Below are positions 1 to 9,300 of a stretch of DNA of 30,504 bases, piece by piece. The stretch's first letter is position 1. Each line of letters opens with the position of its first letter. Source of the DNA: Prolixibacteraceae bacterium UBA5740 (GTDB lineage: Bacteria > Bacteroidota > Bacteroidia > Bacteroidales > Prolixibacteraceae); assembly GCA_002419285.1 (NCBI GenBank), contig DIFU01000056.1, positions 1 through 30,504 of the forward strand, read 5' to 3'. The position numbers and the translations under genes are program-made. The notes beneath the pieces are model-generated. The model was not told the DNA's origin and did not search any database. It worked only from the letters and a program-made list of their open reading frames with translations.

Positions 1-60
1 ACATTTACTTCAATGAATTATTCTTTATAAATACCTCTGCAAATCAATAATATAATTAGC

Positions 61-1416
61 ATGAAAAGGTACACCAACATTCTGATGCTCCTGATTCTGA
101 TCATCCCGGGGAAGTCGGTACTTGCGCAGGAAGCATGGTCTCTGCAGCAATGTATTAACTATGCGCTTGAAAACAACATCCAGATCAAGCAACAATCCGT
201 TGCAGTTGATTATCAGGAGAACCAGCTGAATCAGGCACGGTACGACAGGTTACCGAACCTGAACGGCCAGCTGGCCAACAATTATAATTTTGGTAGATCA
301 CTCACCTACCAGAATACATATGAAAACACAAATTCAACCAGTTTAAGCGGTTATCTGGGAACCGAAGTAACCCTTTGGAATGGATTTACTCTCCAGAATG
401 TGATCAGACAGCGAGAACTTGACCTGAAAGCAACTTTGCAGGATTTGCAAAAAGCCAAAGATGACCTTGTTCTGGGAATCGCAGCCATGTATCTGGAGAT
501 TCTCTTTGCCGAGGAACTTAACATGATCGACCAAAGCCAGGTCGATGTAACCAGGCAACAGATTGAAAAGACAAAACAACTGGTGGATGCAGGCCGGGTG
601 GCAAGGGGAAACTTGCTCGAAATCGAGGCCCAGCTGGCAAATGAAGAACTTCAGGTGGTCAACAGCCAGAACCGGATACAGCTGGCCTACCTGAATCTTT
701 ACCAGCTTCTTGAACTGCCAATGGCCCAATCTTTCAAGGTGGAAAAGCCCCTAATTCCTGATCTGAATACCACTCCCGTAAACTACAACTCACTGGAGAT
801 ATTCAGGAACGCCATGCAAACCCGACCTGAAATCCTGGCGTCCCAACTAAGGGTTGAAAGTGCACACTCGCAACTCGAACAAGCCAAGGGTGCGCAATTT
901 CCCCGTCTCACATTCGGAGCCAATTATTACAACAATTACAACGACAACTATTTCAGGGCGATTGACAATGATCCGACAAAATCGGAAGTCATCCCGCTGA
1001 AAGATCAGCTTACCAACAACAAACGTTACGGATTCGGCTTAACTTTGAATATTCCGATTTTTAACCGGCTGCAGGTTCGAACCGGAATTTCCAATGCCCA
1101 ATTACAGATCAACGATTATGAGTTTAGACTCCAGACTTCCAGAAATACACTCCAGAAAGAAATTGAACAGGCCTATACCAATGCAGTGGCAGCCTTAAAG
1201 CGGTATGTGTCAAGCGAGAAAGCAGTTGATTCATCCGAGGAGGCATTCCGATACACTGAAGAGAAATTTAATGTAGGCATGGTTACAACGGTTGAATACA
1301 ACCAGATCAAGAATAACCTTACGGCAGCCCGTTCACAGTTGTTGCAGGCACGTTATGAGTATATTTTCAGGACGAAAATTCTTGATTTTTATAACGGAAT
1401 TCCCATTACTCTATAA
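61..1416 (+). CDS. TolC family outer-membrane efflux protein
   Basis: Predicted outer-membrane channel subunit of a tripartite efflux or type I export system; TolC-family proteins form trimeric beta-barrels with a long periplasmic alpha-helical tunnel. The 451-residue protein has a signal peptide (hydrophobic residues 8-21, probable cleavage after the AQ at 22-23). Two outer-membrane efflux repeats follow: the first begins with the family-typical WSLQQCINYALENN (26-39), the second covers roughly residues 245-445, and both are rich in heptad-like helices (LDLKATLQDLQKAKDD; AYTNAVAALKRYVSSEKAVDSS). Length is normal for the family. The ATG was chosen because the signal peptide starts directly there. 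Partner RND and membrane-fusion genes are not in the window and would lie left of it if clustered. A near-match to the -7 element (TACCTCTG, 32-39) lies upstream. Family assignment is secure; the substrate is unknown. Confidence 0.93.
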   Translation: MKRYTNILMLLILIIPGKSVLAQEAWSLQQCINYALENNIQIKQQSVAVDYQENQLNQARYDRLPNLNGQLANNYNFGRSLTYQNTYENTNSTSLSGYLGTEVTLWNGFTLQNVIRQRELDLKATLQDLQKAKDDLVLGIAAMYLEILFAEELNMIDQSQVDVTRQQIEKTKQLVDAGRVARGNLLEIEAQLANEELQVVNSQNRIQLAYLNLYQLLELPMAQSFKVEKPLIPDLNTTPVNYNSLEIFRNAMQTRPEILASQLRVESAHSQLEQAKGAQFPRLTFGANYYNNYNDNYFRAIDNDPTKSEVIPLKDQLTNNKRYGFGLTLNIPIFNRLQVRTGISNAQLQINDYEFRLQTSRNTLQKEIEQAYTNAVAALKRYVSSEKAVDSSEEAFRYTEEKFNVGMVTTVEYNQIKNNLTAARSQLLQARYEYIFRTKILDFYNGIPITL

Positions 1417-1510
1417 TTTTAAGCGAAAGGCGAATTCGAACAGAATAATTACGCGCCAAAATAAAAGAATGAATTGAGACTGACTTAATTGTAGACTATT
1501 TTTTTTGGCG

Positions 1511-1538
1511 AACTGAATCAGTGATTACAGAATCAGTT
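1511..1538. other. imperfect inverted repeat downstream of tolC
   Basis: AACTGA (1511-1516) and TCAGTT (1533-1538) form a stem that continues inward with two mismatches. It is preceded by a run of eight T residues and lies just before the strong terminator at 1547-1590. It may be a secondary 3'-end hairpin or may be chance; no function is asserted. Confidence 0.3.
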
Positions 1539-1546
1539 GGAGATGT

Positions 1547-1590
1547 AAAAAAAACAGGGTGCTTCTAACATTGGAAGCACCCTGTTTTTT
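1547..1590. terminator. bidirectional intrinsic terminator between tolC and the convergent glycan gene
   Basis: A perfect stem ACAGGGTGCTTC / GAAGCACCCTGT (1554-1565 and 1574-1585) has an 8-nt loop. It is flanked by A residues on the left and T residues on the right, which extend the pairing. The T-run follows the stem on both strands, so it can end tolC transcription from the left and the minus-strand gene ending at 1596 from the right. Confidence 0.9.
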
Positions 1591-1595
1591 ATGTT

Positions 1596-3473
1596 TTATT
1601 TCATGTTCATTTTTAGGACAAGAAATGAGTGGGGTTTCAATTCCAGCTTAAATACATGGTTTAGCTGAGGAGTCGTTCCGCGGAGCGGAATTTCTCTTCT
1701 CCCCGACAGGAATTTTTCCTCCGTTTCAAGATTTGTAAGGGTCAGGCAATTTTCATCGGTAACAACATTCACATGAACTGTTGTATCGGCAAATGATTCA
1801 ACAATAAAAGTATGGTTGTCATATGCAAACAGGCTGATCAAACCAGGCGCTTCCATCTGAACAGGCATTTGCACATTCATGATCTGCCTTATACGGTTGA
1901 GTACTAGTTCGGGTAAGTGATAGAGATCAACGAAGTTCTCGGGTATAGTCAAAACATATAACTGGCCCTTTCCATACCCAGCTGAATGTAGGATTGGCCA
2001 TCCGTTTGTGTCGTCAAGTGCGGAAATTTCTTCCCACGAGTCATTGGTTAGGTATGCAATCTGGGGAATCAGGATTTCCCGGTCACTTTTTGCAGCACCC
2101 CACCATCCGGCAGCAAAATCACTGACCAGTGCAGTTCTACCGGTATACCTGATTTCAGCAATGTCACTTATTCCCTTGTCCTGTAATTCTTTCAGAAGCC
2201 CGGAGGTAATAATTGCAATATTTCCGTTCCTGATATGATTTTTGATTTTTCCTACAATTTCCGGGTCAAAAGCAGCTGACTGTGTAAGGAATACAACTTT
2301 TTCGTTTTCAGGAAACTCCGGAACAAGGTCCATTGGAATGCCAATCATTCCCATGTAATTTTGCAGGAAGTCCTCTCCAACCGAGTGGTAGGGCTTGTAA
2401 CTCTTGATTCCTAAAGGATTACCCAGATGACCCAGGAATTTGTCGACCTTTTCAAAGGTAAATCCGGCTGCCCGTGCAAATGTAGTTGGTTGAATGACCT
2501 GCCCATCTGTTAGGGTTACTGGTTTCATCATGGCATCGAAATCGAAACTTGTTGCCTGTCCCTGCCAGGGAGACCTGAGTTGTTCCCTGATGGGGTATTG
2601 CAGTTGCCTGATATCGAATAGCGTTATTTCCGGTGCTTTCGCGAACAAGGTGATCCAAAGCTGCTCAGCATAACGGTCCATGGTCTTGAGGCCACCGGTA
2701 TCCACCCACCCTCCGCCGTTGCCGCCCGGTTTCAGATTTTCAAAATACCGATAAACCAGATAGCCTAGGTAAGGCTGGAGATGCTGGTTCCCAGACGGAT
2801 CCCTGGTTTCGGTACCAGTGTATAAACCGTCAAACATGGCCGGTTCTGCTTCAAGGTTGAAGCCCAATCCATGGAAGTGTTCGTACCAGTTGGGATACTT
2901 GATGACAACTTTTACTCTTGGATTTACAGCTTTTGCGGGGTTTATAACAAGGTGCCTTGCAGCATCTTTCATCAGCTCAATCCTGTAATCAGTCCAGCTA
3001 TTTTTGCCCTTTGCCTCAATACAGAGATCACATTTACAGTTGGTAAAAAAGAAATCGTCGAGAATAATTTCATCGAAATTACGGGCAGTATACTCAACAA
3101 TCTCCTTCACCTTAGCCCGATGTTCGGGGTTGGTATAGCAAAAGGTCTCAAAGCGATTGCTTTCATCTACAGTAAGGGTTATACCTCCTGCCGTTTCTAC
3201 TCCGCGTTCATGGAAAAATAGCTTAGCCGCATCAAGGGTTGCCTGATCTACGATTAAAAGGTCTCGGTGAGTCTCGAGGTAGATCTTGTCGACTTTCACC
3301 TGATCGGTAACAAGTTTCCAGAGAGACTCCAAATATGCAGGATCGCCCATTTTGGCTGTTTCATAGGATCTTGAATAAACCGCCACCTTGAAGTGATCAT
3401 AACTTACAGGTTGGCCGGTCAGGGGGGTTAATGCTATTGTCATAAAAAGGATAGATAGATAAATGCTTTTCAT
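1596..3473 (-). CDS. secreted protein of unrecognised family, possibly a glycoside-hydrolase-like (beta/alpha)8 enzyme
   Basis: Not assigned to a named family. The 625-residue protein has a Sec signal peptide (MKSIYLSILFMTIALTPLTG, cleavage near residue 20). The first ~320 residues read like a (beta/alpha)8 glycosidase-type barrel: alternating strand segments such as VDKIYLETHRDLLIV and DEIILDDFFF (135-143), then a CxCxxC cysteine cluster (146, 148, 151), then RVKVVIKYPNWYEHF. The DD/FFF plus cysteine arrangement resembles hypothetical glycoside hydrolases of the phylum (from memory, untested). Residues ~390-530 look like a Rossmann-like or amidotransferase-like domain (VVFLTQSAAFDPEIV; GKGQLYVLTIPENF). 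The C-terminus is a beta-rich domain ending in HSFLVLKMNMK, with no sorting motif. It starts 64 nt after the GH2 stop on the same strand, so co-transcription and action on the same glycan are likely but inferred. Confidence 0.8.
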   Translation of the reverse strand: MKSIYLSILFMTIALTPLTGQPVSYDHFKVAVYSRSYETAKMGDPAYLESLWKLVTDQVKVDKIYLETHRDLLIVDQATLDAAKLFFHERGVETAGGITLTVDESNRFETFCYTNPEHRAKVKEIVEYTARNFDEIILDDFFFTNCKCDLCIEAKGKNSWTDYRIELMKDAARHLVINPAKAVNPRVKVVIKYPNWYEHFHGLGFNLEAEPAMFDGLYTGTETRDPSGNQHLQPYLGYLVYRYFENLKPGGNGGGWVDTGGLKTMDRYAEQLWITLFAKAPEITLFDIRQLQYPIREQLRSPWQGQATSFDFDAMMKPVTLTDGQVIQPTTFARAAGFTFEKVDKFLGHLGNPLGIKSYKPYHSVGEDFLQNYMGMIGIPMDLVPEFPENEKVVFLTQSAAFDPEIVGKIKNHIRNGNIAIITSGLLKELQDKGISDIAEIRYTGRTALVSDFAAGWWGAAKSDREILIPQIAYLTNDSWEEISALDDTNGWPILHSAGYGKGQLYVLTIPENFVDLYHLPELVLNRIRQIMNVQMPVQMEAPGLISLFAYDNHTFIVESFADTTVHVNVVTDENCLTLTNLETEEKFLSGRREIPLRGTTPQLNHVFKLELKPHSFLVLKMNMK

Positions 3474-3475
3474 TT

Positions 3476-3511
3476 TCAGGATATTTGGTTATAGTTTAGT
3501 CAGGATATTTG
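3476..3511. repeat. 12-bp direct repeat in the GH2-downstream gene spacer
   Basis: TCAGGATATTTG occurs at 3476-3487 and again at 3500-3511, 24 bp apart. On the coding (minus) strand one copy ends just before the ATG of the gene starting at 3473. It could be a regulatory repeat or a small duplication; no function is shown. Confidence 0.5.
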
Positions 3512-3537
3512 ACACCAACACCTGGAATCCCAGATTA

Positions 3538-6066
3538 TCAATTAAACACCAATGTCTGTTCAGCGGATTTCAAGCCTTCGGAAGTTGCTTTTAACACTGC
3601 CTTTCCATTCACTTTGGGAGATCTCACAATCACCAGGCATTTTCCGTAAAAAGCCTTTCTGTAATATGCCTGGAAGGGTTCATGGCTAACAGGATTCCCA
3701 TTGTCGACACCGGCTATCGTTGCATCGCCGTCAATTTCAAAGTTTACCAGATGATCAGCATTGGGAACAAGATTTCCTTCATTGTCCATAATTTCGACAG
3801 TGATAAACGAAAGATCACTTCCCCCGGCCAAAATTTCACTTCGGTCGGCTGTCAGTTTTATACTTGCAGGTTCTCCTGCTGTTTTAATCTCGCGGCTTAG
3901 CACTTCCTGGCCATCCTTTTTGGAAACAGCCCGAATGATTCCCGGCTCCCAGGCAACCCTCCATGAAACATGCAAAGTTTCGTTGGTCTTGGCTTTGGTA
4001 CCAAGCGACTTATCATTCAGGAAAAGTTCAACCTCAGATGCACTGGTATATGCCCAAACATCAACTGAATCACCCGGATTCCAATTCCAATGTGGAAACA
4101 CATGCAGTACATCCTTCTGCGTCCACTCACTTTGGTACATATAATATACATCCTTGGGAAATCCCGCCAGATCAATGATCCCGAAATAGGAGCTCCGGGA
4201 AGGCCACCAGTATGGGGTTGGTTCACCGAGATAATCGAATCCGGTCCAGATATAGGTCCCTGCAATATGATCATGCTTTTTTACAATCTTCCAGCTATTC
4301 TCATGGGTTGATCCCCAGGGAACATGGCAATTATCATATGAGGAACATTGCTGTTCGGGATTTCCATGAGGTATGCGACTTAACGAACCCGTGTGAGGCC
4401 AGATAAACATACTATCGGAAGGCATTTGGTAAAAACCACGTGTCATCAATCCCGATGTCGACTCACTGACAATAAACCTTTTCCCGGGATAAACATCATG
4501 AAAACCTGCAAAGTACGACTCATGGTAGTTGAAGCCATAAAGGTCGAGTGCGTCCGATTTGAACAGGTTGTTCCAGGGATTAACCTCATTGCATCCGGCA
4601 GTTACCGGACGAGAAGGATCCAACTCCCTGACCATGGCAGCGAGTTTTGCCGTTAATAAGGAATTTACCGACATTTCACCGGAATTAACGGAGGCTGGAT
4701 CAATATTCTTTTCGAAGTTCAACAACAGATTTGCCTGTTCAATATTGAGGGTATCGGCATCGACATGTTCCCATTGTTCGAGAACCTCGTTACCTATACT
4801 CCACATAAACACGGATGCGTGGTTACGATCTCGGAGGATATGATCTGTCAAGTCACGTTCGTGCCATTCAGGAAAGTGCTTTGAATAGTCGTAAGGAGTT
4901 TTCTTTTTCCTCCACATATCGAAGGTTTCATTCTGTACAATAAATCCCATTCGGTCGCAAAGTTCGAGCAATTCCGGTGCGGGAGGATTGTGTGAGGTGC
5001 GAATCGAATTACACCCCATTTCCTGAAGAATCTCAAGCTGCCTTTCCAGGGCACGTGTATTAACTGCTGCCCCCAAACTCCCCAAATCATGGTGCTGGCA
5101 GACTCCGAGAATTTTCATTTTCTTGCCATTCAGTGAAAACCCTTCATACGGATCGAATTCAAAAAAGCGAATGCCGAAAGTGGTTTCAACCCTATCGAAT
5201 AAGTCCTCACCCTGATATATTTCAGAGACTGCCTTATAAAGCACAGGATGGTCTGTATTCCAGAGTACCGGATTTTTGACTTCCATATTTTGCAAAACCT
5301 TACCTTCCGATCCTGGGTTAATAGACAATTCAGACCTGGTTGAGTTAACTTCCTTCCCTGCAGGATCCAGGATGGTAGTTACAACCGATGCATTTGCGGC
5401 TACCTCCAATTGGTTATCCACCCTGGTTTCAACAGAAACAATCGCTTGCTGGTTTGACACCTCGGGTGTAGTAACATAGGTCCCCCAATGCGCAATATGC
5501 AGTGGGGCAGTTTTCACCAACCAAACATTCCTGTAGATACCAGAACCTGAATACCACCTCGAATTGGGTTGAACACTGTTATCTACCCTTACAGCAAGAA
5601 CATTTTCACTTTCTCCAAACCTCAGGAATGGTGTCAGATCATGCCGGAAAGAAATATACCCATAAGGCCTCATCCCCAGGTAATGACCATTTATCCAAAC
5701 TTCACTCTCCTGATAAACACCATCAAAGTCGACAAAAAACATTTTCCCGTTCTCTGATTCTGGAAGTGAAAATGTTTTCCTATACCAGCCGATGCCACCC
5801 GGCAGGGCACCACCTCCCGGAGAGGATGGATGATCCTTGCTGAATTCGCCTTCTATGCTCCAATCGTGGGGAACATCCAGAGTCCGCCATTGCTGGTCGT
5901 TGAACCCGGGCAATTCTGCATCATCGGGATCTCCCAAAAAGAACTTCCACGATTCATTGAAGCTGGTTCGTTCACGTTGGCTGACTTTCTCTGTTGATAT
6001 GGAGCATCCCAATGCAAAAAAAATCCAGGCTGACATTAGAAGAAAAGTGATTTTTCGGCTTGTCAT
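3538..6066 (-). CDS. glycoside hydrolase family 2 lipoprotein (beta-galactosidase-like)
   Basis: Retaining exo-glycosidase of family GH2, probably acting on beta-galactosides, beta-glucuronides or similar in the periplasm or at the cell surface. The chosen start (842 residues) gives a lipoprotein signal with lipobox ALGC and acylated Cys21. The reading frame stays open 88 codons further upstream, but that part has no GH2 similarity and crosses the sprA terminator. Order: jelly-roll sugar-binding domain (~25-180, with PHDWSIEGEF and GGIGWYRKTF), Ig-like domain, TIM barrel (~300-620), then a DUF4982-like domain and a final Ig-like GH2 C-terminal domain (~730-842). Acid/base is Glu427 in MWSIGNE; nucleophile is Glu535 in VSESTSG. 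It heads a probable two-gene unit with the secreted protein 64 nt downstream. Exact substrate cannot be read from sequence. Confidence 0.92.
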   Translation of the reverse strand: MTSRKITFLLMSAWIFFALGCSISTEKVSQRERTSFNESWKFFLGDPDDAELPGFNDQQWRTLDVPHDWSIEGEFSKDHPSSPGGGALPGGIGWYRKTFSLPESENGKMFFVDFDGVYQESEVWINGHYLGMRPYGYISFRHDLTPFLRFGESENVLAVRVDNSVQPNSRWYSGSGIYRNVWLVKTAPLHIAHWGTYVTTPEVSNQQAIVSVETRVDNQLEVAANASVVTTILDPAGKEVNSTRSELSINPGSEGKVLQNMEVKNPVLWNTDHPVLYKAVSEIYQGEDLFDRVETTFGIRFFEFDPYEGFSLNGKKMKILGVCQHHDLGSLGAAVNTRALERQLEILQEMGCNSIRTSHNPPAPELLELCDRMGFIVQNETFDMWRKKKTPYDYSKHFPEWHERDLTDHILRDRNHASVFMWSIGNEVLEQWEHVDADTLNIEQANLLLNFEKNIDPASVNSGEMSVNSLLTAKLAAMVRELDPSRPVTAGCNEVNPWNNLFKSDALDLYGFNYHESYFAGFHDVYPGKRFIVSESTSGLMTRGFYQMPSDSMFIWPHTGSLSRIPHGNPEQQCSSYDNCHVPWGSTHENSWKIVKKHDHIAGTYIWTGFDYLGEPTPYWWPSRSSYFGIIDLAGFPKDVYYMYQSEWTQKDVLHVFPHWNWNPGDSVDVWAYTSASEVELFLNDKSLGTKAKTNETLHVSWRVAWEPGIIRAVSKKDGQEVLSREIKTAGEPASIKLTADRSEILAGGSDLSFITVEIMDNEGNLVPNADHLVNFEIDGDATIAGVDNGNPVSHEPFQAYYRKAFYGKCLVIVRSPKVNGKAVLKATSEGLKSAEQTLVFN

Positions 6067-6202
6067 ATGTTTTAATTTAAGCTTGGTCTCATAAATCTGA
6101 TCATAATCTCTCATGCCTTCAGCATGTATTGCCATAAATTCATGAGGTACCAGATTCCGGCAGGTGTCATTTAAAGATAGGCAAACAGCCATAATTGTCG
6201 TT

Positions 6203-6217
6203 TTTACAATTTGTAAA
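6203..6217. promoter_or_regulatory. 15-bp palindrome upstream of the GH2 gene, candidate operator
   Basis: TTTACAA-T-TTGTAAA is a perfect inverted repeat with a one-base centre. It lies 137 nt upstream of the GH2 start and beyond the sprA terminator, so it belongs to the GH2 promoter region. The sequence GATAGGCAAAC next to it carries, on the minus strand, TATCTTTA, one base off the -7 consensus. An operator role is inferred from symmetry and position only. Confidence 0.4.
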
Positions 6218-6267
6218 GTTAAGTCAGAATTGATCACAAAACCAATGGTTTTTTCGTTTTTTTCAGG

Positions 6268-6306
6268 GTAAAAACAAAAAGAAAAGCTGGCCTGCAAGAC
6301 CAGCTT
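6268..6306 (-). terminator. intrinsic terminator of sprA
   Basis: On the minus strand, AAGCTGGTC pairs with GGCCAGCTT (one G-U pair) around a 5-nt loop, at 6284-6306, and is followed by a T-rich tract (TTCTTTTTGTTTTT). It begins 25 nt after the sprA stop codon and isolates sprA from the GH2 gene. Confidence 0.88.
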
Positions 6307-6330
6307 CATATTCATGAATTTTGAGGACAA

Positions 6331-9300
6331 TTATTGAGCAAGTGTAAACCGGAAGCTTACCCCTACATTGGTATTTGAAGTAGGGAATGAAACAGAGGTT
6401 AAGGGCTCATTGATTACCTTATCAAAATACACCCTAAGCTGGAACCGGTCACTAAGCATATAATCGGCGGTTGTCTTGATGGTAACGGCACTTTGTCCGG
6501 CTGTAATCTGGTCAGTATCTTCCACAAGTCGTCTCAAAATTGTTTTATTTTTTCTGAACGAAAGATCGGTACGCAAGGTCAGGTCATTGGAATAGGATCT
6601 CTGACTATTCTTTGTCTTCAAGATCAAATCCATTCTCGTAAACCGGTATCCTACCCCCACTATATATTCGCTGCTCAGGGTTTCGGTAATCTGGTTGTTG
6701 GCAAATGAGAGGGCAATGCTCCGGCTTCTTTTCACCTCACTACGGGTAGTCAGGTCATTGATCCAGGTAATATCTATATTCAGCAACGGGCTGAAAGTCT
6801 CATTGATACTCACCGAATTAAATTCATACTGAGGCAGGAAGTTATTCTGGATATCACGAATATAGCTGAAGCCATCATCCTGGACCATATAATTAAGGTT
6901 AGTCAGGAATGACCCAACGGTATAGCTCGACCTGTATGAGTGGGTGAAGTTCATGGTCTTCATGATATTGCTGAGTTTGGGAATCCGGGAAACCATTCCT
7001 TCATACTGGACTCTCCAATTAGGCCGGATAAACCGGATAGAAGGGAACATTCCCAAGGAAACCTTATCAGGATCTGCACCTTGGTATGCTGCCAGGAACG
7101 CAGGCACCATAACTTCGACAGACGTAGGCCCATATCCATCAGGGAAGCCGGTTTGCGGATTGATGGCTGTTGGGTCATAACCGTTGCTGGCCGGTCTGTT
7201 TGCTGCCAATCGGCGTGCAATGGTCAGCCTGTAGTCCTTCAGGTTCTGGAAAGCTTCTGATTGAGGCACCTCGGCTTTTCCGATAGCAAAGAAGGCAGTA
7301 CTCCATGATAACACCGACATGGAGAAGTTGCCTCGCTCGGTTAGGCTGTTAGGACTGAATGTTCCGTTCATCTGATCAAATGAATAGAACTCACTGATAT
7401 TTTTTGATACAGACCGATCGGCGTTTATGTCGATTCTCAAATCAGGAAGCGGTTCCAGATTGGCCCTTACGCTAAAGCGTTCGTTCCGGTTAAACAGGAA
7501 TGGCATGTTCAGAAGCGGATCAGTTGTGAGCCAGCCTCTTTCTCCGGCATTTCTGGCAAAGTCGCGGTCCTGCCAACCCATCAGGAACGGGAACCCCGGA
7601 GCAATACTCCCGCCCAGGTCACGTCCAAACATTCCCTGGTCGGGGACATACCTTCCGGTACCAAAAATCACCGGTTCGGGAAGGTATCCCGGAAGCACCG
7701 AACCGCCTGATATGTTATAGGAAACAGTCAGTGTTTTAACACCGGTCAACATGCGCATCGAAATATCAAAGATATCTTTCAGGATATTCTTCTCAGGCTT
7801 ACCTGTTACGACAACATTCACTATGCCAGCGGTTGCCTGGGGGGTAAATTCCAGACTATTGCGGTCAATCGACCGGGTTGTGCCTGCCACTTCCTGCCCT
7901 TGCGGAGTTGATGCTTTTACAGTCACCTCCTTCAGGTTCAGCTTATGGTTGATTGTCACTGGTGTTCCCTGTACCATCCTTACGTTTCGCTGGGTAAATT
8001 CCGGATTCCTTGCCGGTTGTGGCTGAGGCCTTGCTCCGGCCTGAGGTCTTCCTCCCATGGCTGTTGTTGTTCGCAGCCTGCTGGTTCTCTGGAACTTTTC
8101 GTCCAAACGTTTCAGATAGGGAATCTGGTTATAAATAGAGGTAAGGTTGATATTACCTGTCAACTGAAGGTTCTGGGAATTTTCGACATTGTTGCCCAAC
8201 CGAATGGTATCGGATGTCATAGGGCCGGCTGCCCAGTTGTAAGATCCCTGATACCTGACACTTCCACTCAGGAAGTTGAGCACCCGGATATTATTGAAAG
8301 GCAAATTATAGGTTGCATTGACCGTGTGCCCATACAGGACTGGCCTTCCCATATCCCATAGGTTGGCGATAATGGAATCGCGTTTCCATTCATAGTCATC
8401 ATCCCGACGGTTAATCCTTCCTTCCGGTTCGTCGATTCGGGAGGTACTGCGTGAACTGAAATCCACCTTCAGGCTTCGGGTAAGATCATAATTCAGGTCA
8501 AAATTGCGATTCCAAAGAAAATCTTTCTGGAAAGTCTTGGGAAGGATCATCCCCGGATTGGTGACATTTCGTGTCTGAACCTCGTTGTACCTGCGGAAAA
8601 GATCCGTCCGCAGTGATATCTGGGTTGGAAGAGGATAAAAGTTAAAGTCACCAATTAGTTTAAGCGGACCTTTTCTAAGGAATTTAACCTTACCAAAAGG
8701 TTCAACCAATTCGGAACGGGAACTGTAGTTATAAGAAAGCATTCCCCGATACGACCTGTCAACGTTGTATTCAGTATTGATATTGCGGGTAAAAATTTCA
8801 TTAAAAGAATAGGTTACCGCAAAATTTCCCGGATCCCAAAGCCTGGGCTTTTTAGCCTCTGTCCTGACTGGTTCTACCTTGACGTTGGTGAAATTCAGAC
8901 TCTTTCGGACCACCAGGTTTTGTGCCATGCTGCGAATAGAATCCCGAATATTGCGATCATCCGTACTTTTCAAAGATTCCTTCAGTTCGATATCAGGATT
9001 TAACGGGTCGTATTTCGGGCTTCTGTTACTCCTTGAATACCCATAATACATAGGGATACGAACGCCCGACTCCTTGGGGAAGAATCGCCCCAGGTCGACT
9101 GAAGAAGCCACATCCACTTCGGTCAGGTCTTCCAATCCACGTTGATTTACATTTTGCTCGATGCCACCAAAACCGGAAGTACGTTTACGACCTGCCATGG
9201 TTACAGTCCCCAGGTCGGCCAGCCTTGTGGTTACACGGGCATTGGCAGCCCATCCGCCATCCTGGTCAAAATCGGTCAGACGTAACTCGTTAAGCCAAAT

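Noticed and set aside
343..729. A 128-codon open frame antisense to tolC.
   Set aside because: It overlaps a clear TolC coding region and shows no domain features; it is a shadow frame.
1596..6066. The GH2 pair as a polysaccharide utilisation locus.
   Set aside because: No SusC/SusD pair, hybrid two-component sensor or anti-sigma factor gene lies nearby.
6067..6330. An 88-codon N-terminal extension of the GH2 reading frame.
   Set aside because: It has no family similarity, crosses the sprA terminator, and the internal ATG at 6066 yields a textbook lipoprotein signal.
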